A stretch of 64,000 nucleotides of DNA from NCBI GenBank assembly GCA_014529385.2, contig CM043962.1, positions 128,099,470 to 128,163,469 of the forward strand, written 5' to 3'. The position numbers and the translations under genes were made by a program. The notes beneath the pieces were generated by a model. It was not told where the DNA came from. It did no database searches and was given only the letters and a program-made list of their open reading frames with translations. This stretch comes from Adiantum capillus-veneris. Taxonomy: Eukaryota; Streptophyta; Polypodiopsida; Polypodiales; Pteridaceae. Positions 1 through 10,984 of the stretch are shown one piece after another (within the stretch, counting starts at the first letter, position 1; the number at the start of each line of letters is the position of its first letter).

Positions 1-117
1 TTACTGCGGCAGTAGAATGACATTTGAAGGGCGATACGCTAACCTCCAAATTTGTGGTGGGATAGCTTAGAATCTTCACCGACCGCCGACGAGCAAATCT
101 AGGTGCATGTGCGCATC

Positions 118-1174
<1,057 letters not shown>

Positions 1175-1190
1175 GGGGGCGGGGGGGGGG

Positions 1191-1238
<48 letters not shown>
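1175..1238. repeat. G-run followed by (GA)n
   Basis: A G-rich run interrupted by one C (about 1175-1193) continues into about 22 GA units. Like other purine tracts in the window it is strand asymmetric. Confidence 0.95.
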
Positions 1239-1239
<1 letters not shown>

Positions 1240-1462
1240 TAATTGGCTAGATTGGTTGAGAGCATGCACACCCCTTCCATGCAGAGCTCGCTGCCCAATG
1301 GCGGAGTGAGGCCCACTTTTGTGGAACTCTAGAAGAAGGTGGAGGTAGGGATTGCTGAACAAGGGCATCAACGCATCAAAGTAATTTTTGACGCGTGATC
1401 AGAAATGCTGGTTTTTGAGAAAAGATTCCTCGACTGTGATCTTGCAACTATGGAAGATGAAC

Positions 1463-1576
<114 letters not shown>

Positions 1577-1811
1577 GATCTTGATTTAATCTTTTTCGTT
1601 GCTTATTCTCGCTCGGTTTCTCGTCCGCTCAGAAGTACTCGCTCGAGGATTGGGATTCCTCCCATCTGAGATGTGAAGCAACCAAAAGAAGAGCCAGTTG
1701 GCTGCTCCTCACCAGTCGGTCTGTCGTCAGACATCTACGTTACAAAGAGCAATATAAGATTAAGCTTTCTACCCTACTCCCTCATCTAAATATACGTACA
1801 CAAGTATATTA

Positions 1812-2986
1812 CCACACAAACACGTAGATACATATACATACTAGTAGACCTAAGTAGAGGCTAGTAGTGCCAAAGGTCAACTGCACCTCTTTAGATATCA
1901 TCGCAGTCTCAACCGTGGTAAAACCAAAGGTACGTTGTGGTAATCCATGCATGAGTGGATCAATGACCGCAACGCCACGATTAAAAAAGAACTATACCCA
2001 AGAGGAAGCGTCTAACCTTCGAATGCTATGCTCCCGTACTTAGTGCCTACATACATGCATAAACAAATATATATGTACACACATATATATGTTAAGATTG
2101 TAAATGTAGCCATCGTTTTGTGTTGGCTGCACCCAAATTCAACATCTAAGTGATCAATTGATCGTAACATTACAATTCTAATTTAATGCAATAAGTAATT
2201 CTATTTCTCTCACTCTATCTCTCTCTCTCTATCCCAGAGTCATGTCTGTGCCTCCATGTAAAGGAAGCACTCTTAGAGATGAGAAGCCAAACATGGACGA
2301 CATCTTCTGCCGAGGCATGGAGGTCTCGGCTAAGGTCATGGTGGCCTTGGACTTGGGCACCACTTTTTCGGGCTTCGCGTACATACATGCATAAACAGAA
2401 TGTTCACACATATATATGTTAAGGTTGTAAATGTAGCCTTCGTTTTGTGTTGGCTGCACCTAAATTCAATGTCTAAGTGATCAATTGATCGTAACATTAC
2501 AATTCTCTCCCAGAGAATATATATATTAGCATACAAACACGTAGATACATACACATACTAGTAGACCTAAGTAGAGGCTAGTAGTGCCAAAGGTCAACTG
2601 CACCTCTTTAGATATCATCACAGTCTCAACCATGGTAAAACCAAAGGTACATTGCGGTAATCCATGCATGAGTGGATCAATGACCGCAACGCCACGATTA
2701 AAAAGGACTATACCAAGAGGAAGCGTCTAACCTTCGGATGCTATGCTCCCGTACTTAGTGCCTACATGCATGCATAAACATATATATATGTACACACATA
2801 TATATATGTTAAGGTTGTAAATGTAGCCATCGTTTTGTGTATGTTGCACCTAAATTCAACATCTAAGTGATCAATTGATCGTAACATTACAATTCTAATG
2901 TAATGCAATAAGTAATTCTATTTCTCTCACTCTATCTCTCTCACTCTATCTCTCTCACTCTATCTCTCTCTCTCCATCCTACAGTC
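1812..2986 (+). repeat. tandemly duplicated block carrying HSP70-like fragments
   Basis: A segment starting with CACGTAGATACATA (about 1820) recurs from about 2538 with few changes: the same TAGAGGCTAGTAGTGCC stretch, the same CATGAGTGGATCAATGACCG stretch and the same AT-rich tail, leading to the same coding fragment at 2242 and 2987. A sub-repeat (CATGCATAAAC, a TATATATG run, GTTAAGGTTGTAAATGTAGCC, then GATCGTAACATTACAATTCT) appears three times, at about 2055-2180, 2386-2505 and 2768-2895. The offset between copies is about 720-745 bases. This is a local tandem duplication with small internal rearrangements, older than the polypyrimidine tract that follows it or contemporary with it. Confidence 0.85.
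2242..2394 (+). pseudogene. HSPA12-like HSP70 N-terminal fragment, copy 1
   Basis: An ATG-initiated frame of 50 codons ends at TAA 2392-2394. Residues 33-47 read VMVALDLGTTFSGFA, the first phosphate-binding strand-loop of the actin/HSP70 ATPase fold (consensus D-[LF]-G-T-T-x-S-G). The wording after it (SGFAY) is closer to the HSPA12 branch than to canonical HSP70. Family members are several hundred residues long, so only the extreme N-terminus is here. Directly after the motif the sequence switches to the repeated ACATACATGCATAAAC segment, which marks the duplication breakpoint. Upstream is AT-rich repeat DNA, so no promoter is claimed. This copy keeps the key Gly of DLGTT. It is a pseudogene fragment; assignment to HSPA12 rather than another HSP70 relative is likely but rests on a short stretch. 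Confidence 0.65.
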
Positions 2987-3290
2987 ATGTCTGCGACTCC
3001 ATGTAAAGCAAGCACTCTCAGAGATGAGAAGCCAAACATGGACAACATCTTCTGCCGAGGCATGGAGGTCTCGGCTAAGGTCATGGTGGCTTTGGACTTG
3101 GACACCACTTTTTCGGGCTTCACGTACGTCCAAGAGCGACCCAGGGACATCCACCGTGTCATAGAATGGTCTCACAAAGTGAGGCAGCCGCTTCATCCCG
3201 TTATTGCAAAACATAGATCAGCATGTTTTACAAGTGGAACCCATTGTCTTCTACCTATACCCTCCAAGCTTGGGGATGGACTGCCCTTCG
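2987..3290 (+). pseudogene. HSPA12-like HSP70 N-terminal fragment, copy 2, frameshifted
   Basis: This duplicate of the fragment at 2242 runs further. From ATG 2987 it reads through VMVALDLDTTFSGFTYV to DIHRVIEWSHK, the region where HSPA12 proteins have a short strand ending in a Trp. The phosphate-loop Gly is replaced by Asp (DLDTT). Near 3175-3200 the matching reading shifts frame: YCKT, a TAG stop at 3214-3216, then FYKWNP and LQAWGWTALRF. That fits the family pattern of a Lys-Thr pair, a short strand and a WGW segment. The homology ends abruptly at the polypyrimidine tract at about 3290. It is a dead fragment carrying at least one frameshift, one stop and a lost catalytic-loop residue. Confidence 0.65.
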
Positions 3291-3413
3291 CTTTCTCTCT
3301 CTTTCTTTCTCTCCCTCTTTCCCTCTCTCCATCTCTTTCTCTCTCTCTCTCTTTCTCTACCTCTTTCCCTCTATCTCCCTCTTTCCCTCTCTATCTCGCT
3401 TTCTCTACCTCTT

Positions 3414-3463
<50 letters not shown>

Positions 3464-3532
3464 CTTTCTTTCTCTCCCTCTTTCTCTCTCTTTCTCTCCC
3501 TCTTTCCCTCTCTATCTCTCTTTCTCTACCTC

Positions 3533-3603
<71 letters not shown>

Positions 3604-5019
3604 CTCTCCCTCTTTCCCTCTCTTTCTTTCCTCCCCCCCCCCCCCCCCTCTCTCTCTCTCCCTCCCCCCCCTCCCTCTCTCTCTCTCTCCTCCTCTCTCT
3701 CTCTCTCTCTCTCTTTCTCTCCCTCTCTCTCTTTCCCTACCTCTTTCCCTATATCTCTCTCTTTCTCTCCCTCTTTCCCTCTCTTTCTCTCTCTCTCTTT
3801 CTTTCTCTCCCTCTCTATCTACTATCTCTCTTTCTTTCTCTATCTCTCTCTTTCTTTCTCTCCCTCTCTCCCTCTCTATCTAGTCTCTCTCTTTCCCTCT
3901 CTCACTCTATCTCTCCCTCTTTCCCTCTCTCTCTCTCTATCTCTACCTCCACCTCTCTTTCTCCCTCTCTATCTCTCTCTTTCTCTCCCTCTTTCTATTT
4001 CTATTCCTCTCTTTCTTTCTCTCCCTCTCTCCCTCTCTATCTCTCTCTTTCTTTCTCTCCCTCTCTCCCTCTCTATCTACTCTCTCTCTCTCTCTCTCTT
4101 TCTTTCTCTCCCTCTATCTCTCTCTCTTTCTTTCTCTACATCTCTTTCTCCCTCTCTATCTCTCTCTTTCTTTCTCTCCTCTCTCCCTCTATCTACTCTC
4201 TCTCTCTTTCCCTCTCTCACTCTATCTCTCCCTCTTTCCCTCTCTCCCTCTATCTCTCCCTCTCTCCCTCTATCTCTCTCTATCTCTACCTCTACCTCTC
4301 TTTCTCCCTCTCTATGTCTCTCTTTCTCTCCCTCTTTCTATCTCTATTCCTCTCTCCCTTTCTCTCCCTCTCTCCCTCTCTATCGACTCTCTCTCTTTCC
4401 CTGTCCCTATGTCCCTCTCTCTCTCTTTCTCTCCCTCTTTCCCTCTCTCCCTCTATCTCTCTCTATCTCTACCTCTACCTCTCTTTCTCCCTCTCTATCT
4501 CTCTCTTTCTTTCTCTCTATCTCTATTCCTCTCTTTCCCTCTCTCCCTCTATCTCTACCTCTACCTCTTTCTCTCCCTCTTTCTATCTCTTCCTCTCTTT
4601 ATCTATCTCTCTTTCTTTCTCTCTATCTCTATTCCTCTCTTTCCCTCTCTCCCTCTATCTCTCTCTATCTCTACCTCTACCTCTCTTTCTCCCTCTCTTT
4701 CTCTCCCTCTTTCTATCTCTTCCTCTCTTTATCTATATCTCTTTCTTTCTCTCTATCTCTATTCCTCTCTCTCTATCTCTACCTCTACCTCTCTTTCTCC
4801 CTCTCTATCTCTCTCTTTGTATCTCTTCCTCTCTTTATCTATATCTCTTTCTTTCTCTCTATCTCTCTACTCTCTCTCTTTCCCTATCCCTATTTCCCTC
4901 TATCTCTCTCTTTCCCTCTCTCTCTCTCTCTTTATCTATTTCTCTCTCTCTATCTAACATTTCTCTCCCTCTTTATCTATTTCTTTCTCTCTATTTAACA
5001 TCTCTCTCCCTCTCTTTAA

Positions 5020-5074
<55 letters not shown>

Positions 5075-5193
5075 TTCTCTCTCTATCTAACATTTCTCTC
5101 CTTCTTTATCTATTTCTCTCTCTCTATTCAACATTTACCTCTCTTTATCTAACATTTCTCTCCCTCTCTCACTCTCTTTATCTATTTCTCTCC

Positions 5194-5245
<52 letters not shown>

Positions 5246-5252
5246 TTCATCT
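3290..5252. repeat. about 2-kb polypyrimidine (CT-rich) tract
   Basis: Nearly every base on the plus strand is C or T apart from scattered A (as in CTATCT) and a few G. The tract is made of CTCTTT, CCCTCTCT and CTATCTCT variants with purer (CT)n blocks near 3420-3460, 3540-3597, 5027-5072 and 5200-5243, and a C run at 3632-3648. Local higher-order repetition is visible: the series CCTCTATCTCTACCTCTACCTC recurs between about 3930 and 4800. Open frames of up to 628 codons (Ser/Leu/Phe/Pro only) are low-complexity artefacts. Mirror-symmetric pyrimidine DNA of this kind can form triplex (H-DNA). Confidence 0.95.
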
Positions 5253-5255
5253 AAC

Positions 5256-5396
5256 ACTATCCAAACAACCATTTCCAAAGCGTGCATGACAAATCAATCA
5301 TTTTTGAACGTGCGTAGCAAAGCAACCATTTTCAAACGTACTTAGAAAAACAACCATTTCAAACAAGCCGTGTGAAACAACCGTTTCCTAATGAAC
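5256..5396. repeat. short degenerate tandem repeat (AACAACCATTT unit)
   Basis: Four to five degenerate units of about 30-37 bases share the core CAACCATTTCAAA followed by CGTGCRTAGCAAA-like sequence. No coding potential seen. Confidence 0.6.
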
Positions 5397-5416
5397 GAGG
5401 TATGTTATAATGGATT

Positions 5417-5423
5417 TGTGTTT

Positions 5424-5465
<42 letters not shown>

Positions 5466-5476
5466 TAGTAGTAGTA
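5417..5476. repeat. (TG)n with a (TAG)n tail
   Basis: About 23 GT units are followed by five GTA/TAG units at 5462-5477. Confidence 0.95.
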
Positions 5477-5660
5477 GAAAACAAAAGGGGAAGAGGGAGG
5501 ATGTGCTTTTGTGTTTACCTCTTCTTTGTAGCACGGTTGAGCTTCGAATAGGTTGAGCGTCCAAAGAAGATGGCGGAATACCCCCTTGCCGAAACTTGCA
5601 CGAAACCCTCTTCGACGAAACTTGAGAAGCTTGGAGAAGGAGAGAGAGTAAGGGAGAGTT

Positions 5661-5690
5661 GGGGGAGGGGGGGGGGGGGGGGAGGGGAGG
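5661..5690. repeat. G-rich homopolymer run
   Basis: A run of G interrupted only by single A residues lies within a purine-rich stretch from 5630 to 5740. It is the first of several long G or C runs around the CACTA element. Confidence 0.9.
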
Positions 5691-5825
5691 ATTGCTGAAG
5701 GAGAGAGAGATGGGGAGTGGGGGATGGGAGGAGGGGGAAGCTTGTGAGCGATGGTGGAGAGCAAGAAACGCAGGGTATGCTGCAAAAACGTGCATACTCT
5801 GCCTTCTTTCCTTTTTTTAGGTGCC

Positions 5826-5891
5826 AATATATTATTTCCGCGACTATTACCACGACCTTTACCGCCCATATTAACCGCGGCTAGTCATTTC
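5826..5891. repeat. TTACCGC-type motif cluster, candidate left subterminal region
   Basis: Within 66 bases there are several variants of TTACCGC (CTATTACCACG, CTTTACCGCCC, ATTAACCGCGG). They are the reverse complement of the GCGGTAA motif that is repeated many times at 10985-11480. CACTA elements carry inverted clusters of such transposase-binding motifs near both ends, so the pair fits the two subterminal regions of the element between them. The assembly gap follows immediately, so the true end could not be found. Confidence 0.45.
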
Positions 5892-5892
5892 A

Positions 5893-6104
5893 NNNNNNNN
5901 NNNNNNNNNNNNNNNNNNNNNNNNNNNNNNNNNNNNNNNNNNNNNNNNNNNNNNNNNNNNNNNNNNNNNNNNNNNNNNNNNNNNNNNNNNNNNNNNNNNN
6001 NNNNNNNNNNNNNNNNNNNNNNNNNNNNNNNNNNNNNNNNNNNNNNNNNNNNNNNNNNNNNNNNNNNNNNNNNNNNNNNNNNNNNNNNNNNNNNNNNNNN
6101 NNNN
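5893..6104. other. assembly gap (212 N)
   Basis: An unresolved stretch of 212 N lies between CTAGTCATTTCA and a 62-base C run. The gap probably reflects sequencing failure at the homopolymer. Confidence 1.

Positions 6105-6166
<62 letters not shown>
6105..6166. repeat. poly-C run of 62 bases
   Basis: 62 uninterrupted C residues lie directly at the gap edge. The length is unreliable. Confidence 0.95.
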
Positions 6167-6167
<1 letters not shown>

Positions 6168-6414
6168 CACTCTTAGCTATACATTATTTCATTTTTTAGC
6201 CTTTTGAGTTTTTTGATGAAGATTTTTAATTTTTTATGGATACTTTATTTTGTAGTACTTTTAAATGTTTAATAATTGAATTTCTAAATTCTCTTTTAGT
6301 TAAAAAATAAATTTAACACTCATTGTCATTTATTCCCTTTGACTTTAACTATATGTAATTTTTCTCATGGAATAGTTATTTTTTACGACACATGACTAAC
6401 AGGACATCGACTAG
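6167..6414. other. AT-rich stretch before the transposase exon
   Basis: AT-rich DNA with many TTTTTA runs and no coding signal. It ends in CACATGACTAACAG and GACATCGACTAG, either of which could be the splice acceptor for the exon that starts at about 6415. It could hold the intron or 5' leader of the CACTA transposase gene. Confidence 0.4.
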
Positions 6415-7830
6415 GATGATCGTGGTCCTCCTGGAGGTCCAAAGCAAGATCGTTGGCTCAAGGAAAAACTACCTTGTCCTTGCGCCAAGTGCAAAAGGGC
6501 AATTCCTCGCTTGAGGCGCATTGCTTTGGAGCACGTGGAGAACGAAGGGCTTTGGCATCCTCTGAAAAGCGCTCGGAGAGATGATAGCATGACTCACCTG
6601 TCGCTTCAGAAGGTGCCCCATTGGTCTGTGTTCGGTGGTGGTGCACCGGCGTGCAAGGCCAAACGGCAGAGGCAAGAGCGACTGGGCGATTTGGGTGCAC
6701 CGCATGGTGATCGTGCCATTGTCTCTACGTCGGCAGCTCCTACGGCGTCTTCTTCACAATTTGAGATAGAGGATGAGTACATGTTCGACATGTGTGATGA
6801 GTTACTAGCTCATGAGCATGACGTGTGCGAAGAAGATTGTCATCCCTGCACTAAATAGGCTAATGAAACGGAGGATAGATTGATGACGAGTGCCCGAACA
6901 CCTCTTTACAACGGTGCACGGTACTCGGTGCTCCGAGCATCGTTGAAAGTACTCAACTTGCAAGCAAAATTCGCTTGGAGTAATGCAAGTGTCGATGCAC
7001 TAATTTTGTAAGTATATAATGTGGCTTTTATATACTCTCTCCCTCTCTCTTTATGGTGTTGTCTTCTAAGAATTATACTAATACGCATTTTTGTTGTAGT
7101 TTGATGGGCAAAATGTTGCCAGCTGATCATCAATGCCTCTAGATCGTTGACGAGCTAGATCGTATGTCACTGCACTTGGAATGGAGTATGAGTGCATCCA
7201 TGCATGCGTCAACGATTGCATGCTATACCGCAATGAGCATGCACATGCTACCTCATGTCCCGTGTGCGGGGAGGCACGATACAAGACAGGTGTGAGCGGG
7301 GCACACCTACCCCGTAAGGTATTAAGACATTTTCCATTAATTCCTCGCATCCAACACAAGTTTAAAAGCAGGTCTATCGTGGAGCTTCTTGCGTGGCACG
7401 CAAACCATCGCTCAAATGATGGAATGATGCGTGTCCCTGCCGATTCACCTGCATGGAGGCACATCGAAACTCAATGGCCAGAGTTTGGGTTGGAGCCTTG
7501 ACACTTGAGGCTTGGGTTAGCAAGTGATGGTATCAACCCCTTCGGCACTAAATCTACTTCATGGATCACTTGGCCTATGGTGATCGTCAACTACAATATT
7601 CCACCATGGGAGACAACCAAGAAAGGCAATATACTTCTTTCCTTGCTTGTGCCAGGGAAGTACAAAGTGTCAAATATTGACATTTACCTCGAGCCCCTCA
7701 TCGAGGACTTGGAGGAGTTATGGAGAGTTCCTGTTGTCGATGACTCACTTGCAAAGGGGGGGAGAGAGGCAAAGTGAGGGGAATCCTTATGTGGACTATG
7801 CACGACTATCCTGGGCTTGGAGAGATTTCT
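6415..7830 (+). pseudogene. CACTA transposase, N-terminal half (transposase-associated plus TNP2 start)
   Basis: The frame from 6415 reads CPCAKCKR, the Cys-rich signature of the transposase-associated domain, and is interrupted by TAG at 6856-6858. The same frame continues with ARTPLYNGARYSVLRASL and FAWSNASVDALI, the start of the TNP2-type transposase. An intron with GTAAGT at 7008 and TTGTTGTAG ending at 7099 restores the frame into KMLPADH. After a frameshift near 7140-7160 the text continues EYECIHACVNDCMLYRN, CPVCGEARY, LRHFPLIPR, then a TGA at 7499-7501 and in the same frame LRLGLASDGINPFG, YNIPPW and DIYLEPLIEDLEELW. The CxxC in CPVCGE is typical. It ends near TMHDYPGLGEISG at 7830, before a GT donor. 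TNP2 binds and cuts CACTA termini in the nucleus. Several stops and frameshifts make this half inactive. Confidence 0.85.
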
Positions 7831-7936
7831 GGTAACCCCCTGTCCTCTATCTCGCTCTCTCTCTTTCTCTCTCTCCCTTTAGCTCACTTTAGTTGAACAC
7901 TCATCTCTCTAACCATATGACATGTAATGTATGCAG

Positions 7937-8580
7937 GGTTGTCCACATCGGGCCACAATGCATGTCCTACTTGCGGGCCATCGTTGGTGACGGAGAGGCC
8001 AGATTCCTTGCGCAAGGTAATCTATCCAAACAACCATCGTTTCTTACCCCAAGGGCATATCAAGCACAAGGCTCCAACAAATGGGAAGGATCCTCTAAAG
8101 CTCACAATGGCAGATTGGGCAACCATTTGGGAGGAACACCACAACAACAATCCGGCTCCATGTCCTCCACCAAAAGGTATGTCGAGGTATTCCATATTTT
8201 TAAGGCTTCCATATTGGAAGGACTTAAAAATACAATACCTCTTGGATCCCATGCACATATTCAAGAATGTAGCCCAAACACTATGGGACCACATTATTGG
8301 CAGGAAGGGCTCTTTGGGTGCGAGGGAGGATTTGAGGCTTTTAAAACATCTCCCCGTCTCTGCCACTCCACGGCGTGCCCCAAATGGAAAGATTGTGCTT
8401 ACTAAAGCACCATGGATGCTAGCAAAAGAAGAATTAGACAAGGTAAACGGTACCATTGCCTCTATTCGCACACCAACAGGATACATGAGGTCACTAAAGG
8501 GAGCTTTCACAAAATCGAAGAAGGATGGAAGAGTTCAATTGTATGGGTTGAAGTCCCACGACTGGCACAAGATGCTTCAG
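7937..8580 (+). pseudogene. CACTA transposase, TNP2 C-terminal exon
   Basis: After the acceptor ATGCAG (ending 7936) a clean frame reads GLSTSGHNACPTCGP, NNHRFLPQGH, YLLDPMHIFKNVAQTLWDH and GLKSHDWHKMLQ, ending exactly at CAG|GTATTC (8580/8581). These are the conserved blocks of the second half of TNP2: a CxxC pair, an HRRFLP-like block, the LDPMH-x-x-KNV block and the LKSHD block. There is no internal stop in 214 codons, so this exon has decayed less than the one before it. Acidic residues in the LDPMH block are candidates for catalysis, but I do not assign the triad. Confidence 0.88.
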
Positions 8581-8659
8581 GTATTCTTCATACTCCCTAT
8601 TCTATCTATATTTTGTGTGTATGACTATCACTCACTTTTCTTTTTCCTAATTTACATTG

Positions 8660-9522
8660 TAGTTCATTCTACCGGTGAGTATGTGTATATATCGGGACAA
8701 GAAAGTCAAGGACGCTATTTTCAAATTAGGAGAGAGTAAGGTACACCACAAGACTCCACTCGACTACACCTTTTTTATGTACACAATAATTTCAACTAGC
8801 ACTTAGTGTATCCTTGTGTGTTTTCTTGCAAATTTGTGAGCTCCAAGGAAATCGAAATAGATACTATCCCTGCTGCTCAAACACTTGCAACAAAAACTGT
8901 GTGTGCCATTGAAGATGCATTTCCTCGATCGGTCCTTCTTAGTCAAATTCACCTCTTGGTTCACGTGGTGGAGGAGATAGCTATATGTGGAGTAATGCAC
9001 GCACGATGGATGTTCTTCTTAGAGAGGCTTGTAAAGACTCTCAAAGATTTTGTGCGGCTACGGTCTCAACCAGAGGCATGTATGGCCGAAGGGTGGATTG
9101 TTCAAGAGGCATTTGATTACATATCAGAGTATTTGGCACAAGTTGATCCTTCAATGTCTCGCATGTGGTCAGACGAGGAAGATTCAAGGATGACTTCACA
9201 CTTGACAAGTGGAAAGGGGAAACTACTTAACATGGATATGAATCTATCCCGAGTGGTCGATAACTTTTGCATTCTCAATGCAAAGATTATGACCAAGTGG
9301 GTCGACTTGTGGACAGTGGCAAAGTCCAGGCGTTTGCAAGAGAGGGAAGCATGGAAACAAGCACATGGAGGAAGGAGGGCACCCCCAGTGCCTAGACACC
9401 TTTCATGTTTCCCAGATCTCATTAGTGCAGTGTGTATTCATGAGAGAATGACCGAGGCAAAAGCGCGCAGAGAAGACATCACCAACAAAGAATGGGAGTA
9501 TGCACGAGGCTTTGTACCAAAG
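8660..9522 (+). pseudogene. CACTA transposase, DUF4218 part
   Basis: A short exon-like piece near 8675-8735 (DKKVKDAIFKLGE) is followed by an intron-like stretch. From about 8806 a long clean frame reads FVSSKEIEIDTIPAAQ, RSVLLSQIHLLVHVVEE, ARWMFFLERLVKTLKDFVR, QPEACMAEGWIVQEAFDYI. This is the DUF4218 pattern (hydrophobic FPPS-like turn, HLLVHL, RWM-x-P-x-E-R, LK-x-x-VR, P-E-x-S-I-A-E-G) that sits C-terminal to TNP2 in CACTA transposases. The exon ends at AAAG|GTAGAG (9522/9523), and splicing to 9620 keeps the frame. The joint between the TNP2 exon and this part is unclear because the 8581-8800 stretch changes frame. Confidence 0.82.
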
Positions 9523-9619
9523 GTAGAGTACTCATATACCTAAACCATATTGTCTCGCTATTTGTTGATATTATCTTTAATATGTATTTGATAAATTAAT
9601 ATATTTTTCTATTTTGTAG

Positions 9620-10379
9620 TGCCTTTCCTTTAACTCTATGTGGTCAAAGGGTCGTCACTTTCGTACGCGCCACATTGACGAGCGTACAACCACCATGGAT
9701 TGTGCCATCATGGGCAACTTTGACACAAACGGTGATGAAGCCAGGTACTGCGAAACTATTGAAAGGATACTAAAGGTTAATTTTAGAACCTTTTATAGAT
9801 TCATCTTCGAGTGCAAGTGGTTTGCAAATGTGTTTAGACGACATGAGAATGGCCTCTACATGGTGGACTCTAGTGTACATCAGACAGGGAGGTATGACAA
9901 TTTAGTTTTACTGCGCAATTGTGAGCAGGTGAGTGACATGTAACTTTTTTATTCTTATTTACTTGTTGTATCGTTAGTTATACCAATGTTACTCACTTTG
10001 AGCTTCTATTTTATAGGTCATCTATATCCCAGCAATCCACCAACCAAAACTTTGGTTCGTAATTCCCGTAACACCTCGAGGGAGAACCATTTTTTCCACT
10101 AATGAAGTGGAGAATATCTTCGACCCTCTTCCACCTCCGATGAGGTGGAAACAGAGGAGAGGGATGTCGATGAATCACGTCCGGCCGGCAGCAAGTCTTA
10201 GCGAGGATGATTGTCATGATGATGAAGATGATGAGATGGAGGATGACGAACTCGAAGATGACGAAGCTGGCAATGCATCCACAAATGACAATTCCGTTTC
10301 TCTCTTTATTGATTTAGGAGCCATGGGCTTAGAATTGGATGATGCTTCATGTAGAGATCTTTTGGAAGATAATTCATAA
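9620..10379 (+). pseudogene. CACTA transposase, DUF4216 part and acidic C-terminus
   Basis: Exon 9620-9928 (acceptor ATTTTGTAG, donor CAG|GTGAGT) and exon 10019-10379 (acceptor TTTTATAG) join in frame. The first reads SMWSKGRHFRTRHID, then FRTFYRFIFECKWF, GLYMVDSSVHQTGRYDNLVL; the second begins VIYIPAIHQPKLWFVI. FECKWF, a short spacer and then a strand ending in YIP with a Trp fit DUF4216. The tail from about 10190 carries a dense Asp/Glu cluster (over 15 acidic residues within about 25) before the TAA at 10377-10379. No stop interrupts these two exons. Together with the preceding three entries this is one plus-strand CACTA transposase gene of at least seven exons. Confidence 0.85.
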
Positions 10380-10523
10380 ACATTTTGCAGTTATGAAGTT
10401 TTTTGATCGTGTAATCCATTCACCTCTCTCTCCCTCCTCTTTCTCTCTTTAGATTTGAGAATATGCTCAATTATGTTAATCAATTGACAATGATTATTTT
10501 AGTTGTAAACAAGGGTAATCTTA

Positions 10524-10792
10524 GGCTGGGTTCAGACGAGGCTAGAGAAAGAAAGGCTTTCTGCAGGTCTACCGCCGCCTCGTCTAAACGGTGTTGGAGG
10601 AAGAAGAGAGAAAAACAGAGAGAGGTGGAGAGAGGCTAGCAGCTCTTCCGAGGGGGGGGGGGGGGGGGGGGCTGCCGGAAAAAAAATGGCGGGCCCAGAG
10701 GAAGGTGATATCTACTGCAGCAAATAGGCTTTTGCCATGCAACTTAAACGCCCCTGTGGAAAGCATTTACGCCGTAGCGTCTAGACCGGGCC
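10524..10792. mobile_element. Harbinger/Tourist-like MITE, 269 bp
   Basis: The element begins GGCTGGGTTCAGACG and ends CGTCTAGACCGGGCC, an imperfect terminal inverted repeat. TTA lies directly on both sides (10521-10523 and 10793-10795), the 3-bp target duplication typical of PIF/Harbinger elements. It has no coding capacity and contains a G run (10652-10671) and an internal GACGAGGC/GCCTCGTC inverted pair. It sits about 145 bases after the CACTA stop codon, so it lies inside the presumed CACTA 3' region. Confidence 0.6.
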
Positions 10793-10931
10793 TTATATCC
10801 CCCACCTCCTTCTCCCCCCTCTTTCTCTTTCTCTCTCTCTCTTTCTTTCTCTTCATTTTTTTTTATATTTGAAAATTATATACAATACTCTTTAATTTTT
10901 ATTGAGAGGAGGGAAACACCAAAATTTCAAA

Positions 10932-10952
10932 GGGGGGGGGGGGGGGGGGGGG
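10932..10952. repeat. poly-G run
   Basis: 21 consecutive G. With the C run at 11072-11105 it brackets the first GCGGTAA motifs. Confidence 0.95.
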
Positions 10953-10984
10953 AGTTAATCAAGAATTTGAAAGTTTAGGCGCTA

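Noticed and set aside
2987-5090. Open frames of up to 628 codons, rich in Ser, Leu, Phe and Pro
   Set aside because: They translate the polypyrimidine tract in all three frames with no sequence beyond the repeat; only the first 75 or so codons from 2987 are meaningful (HSPA12-like).
5255-5270. CACTATCCAAACAACC as the left end of the CACTA element
   Set aside because: Only the first six bases agree with the candidate right end, and the place is the edge of a microsatellite far from the motif cluster.
5751-6176. Frames reading through the N gap and the C run
   Set aside because: They contain undefined sequence and poly-Pro or poly-Gly from a homopolymer.
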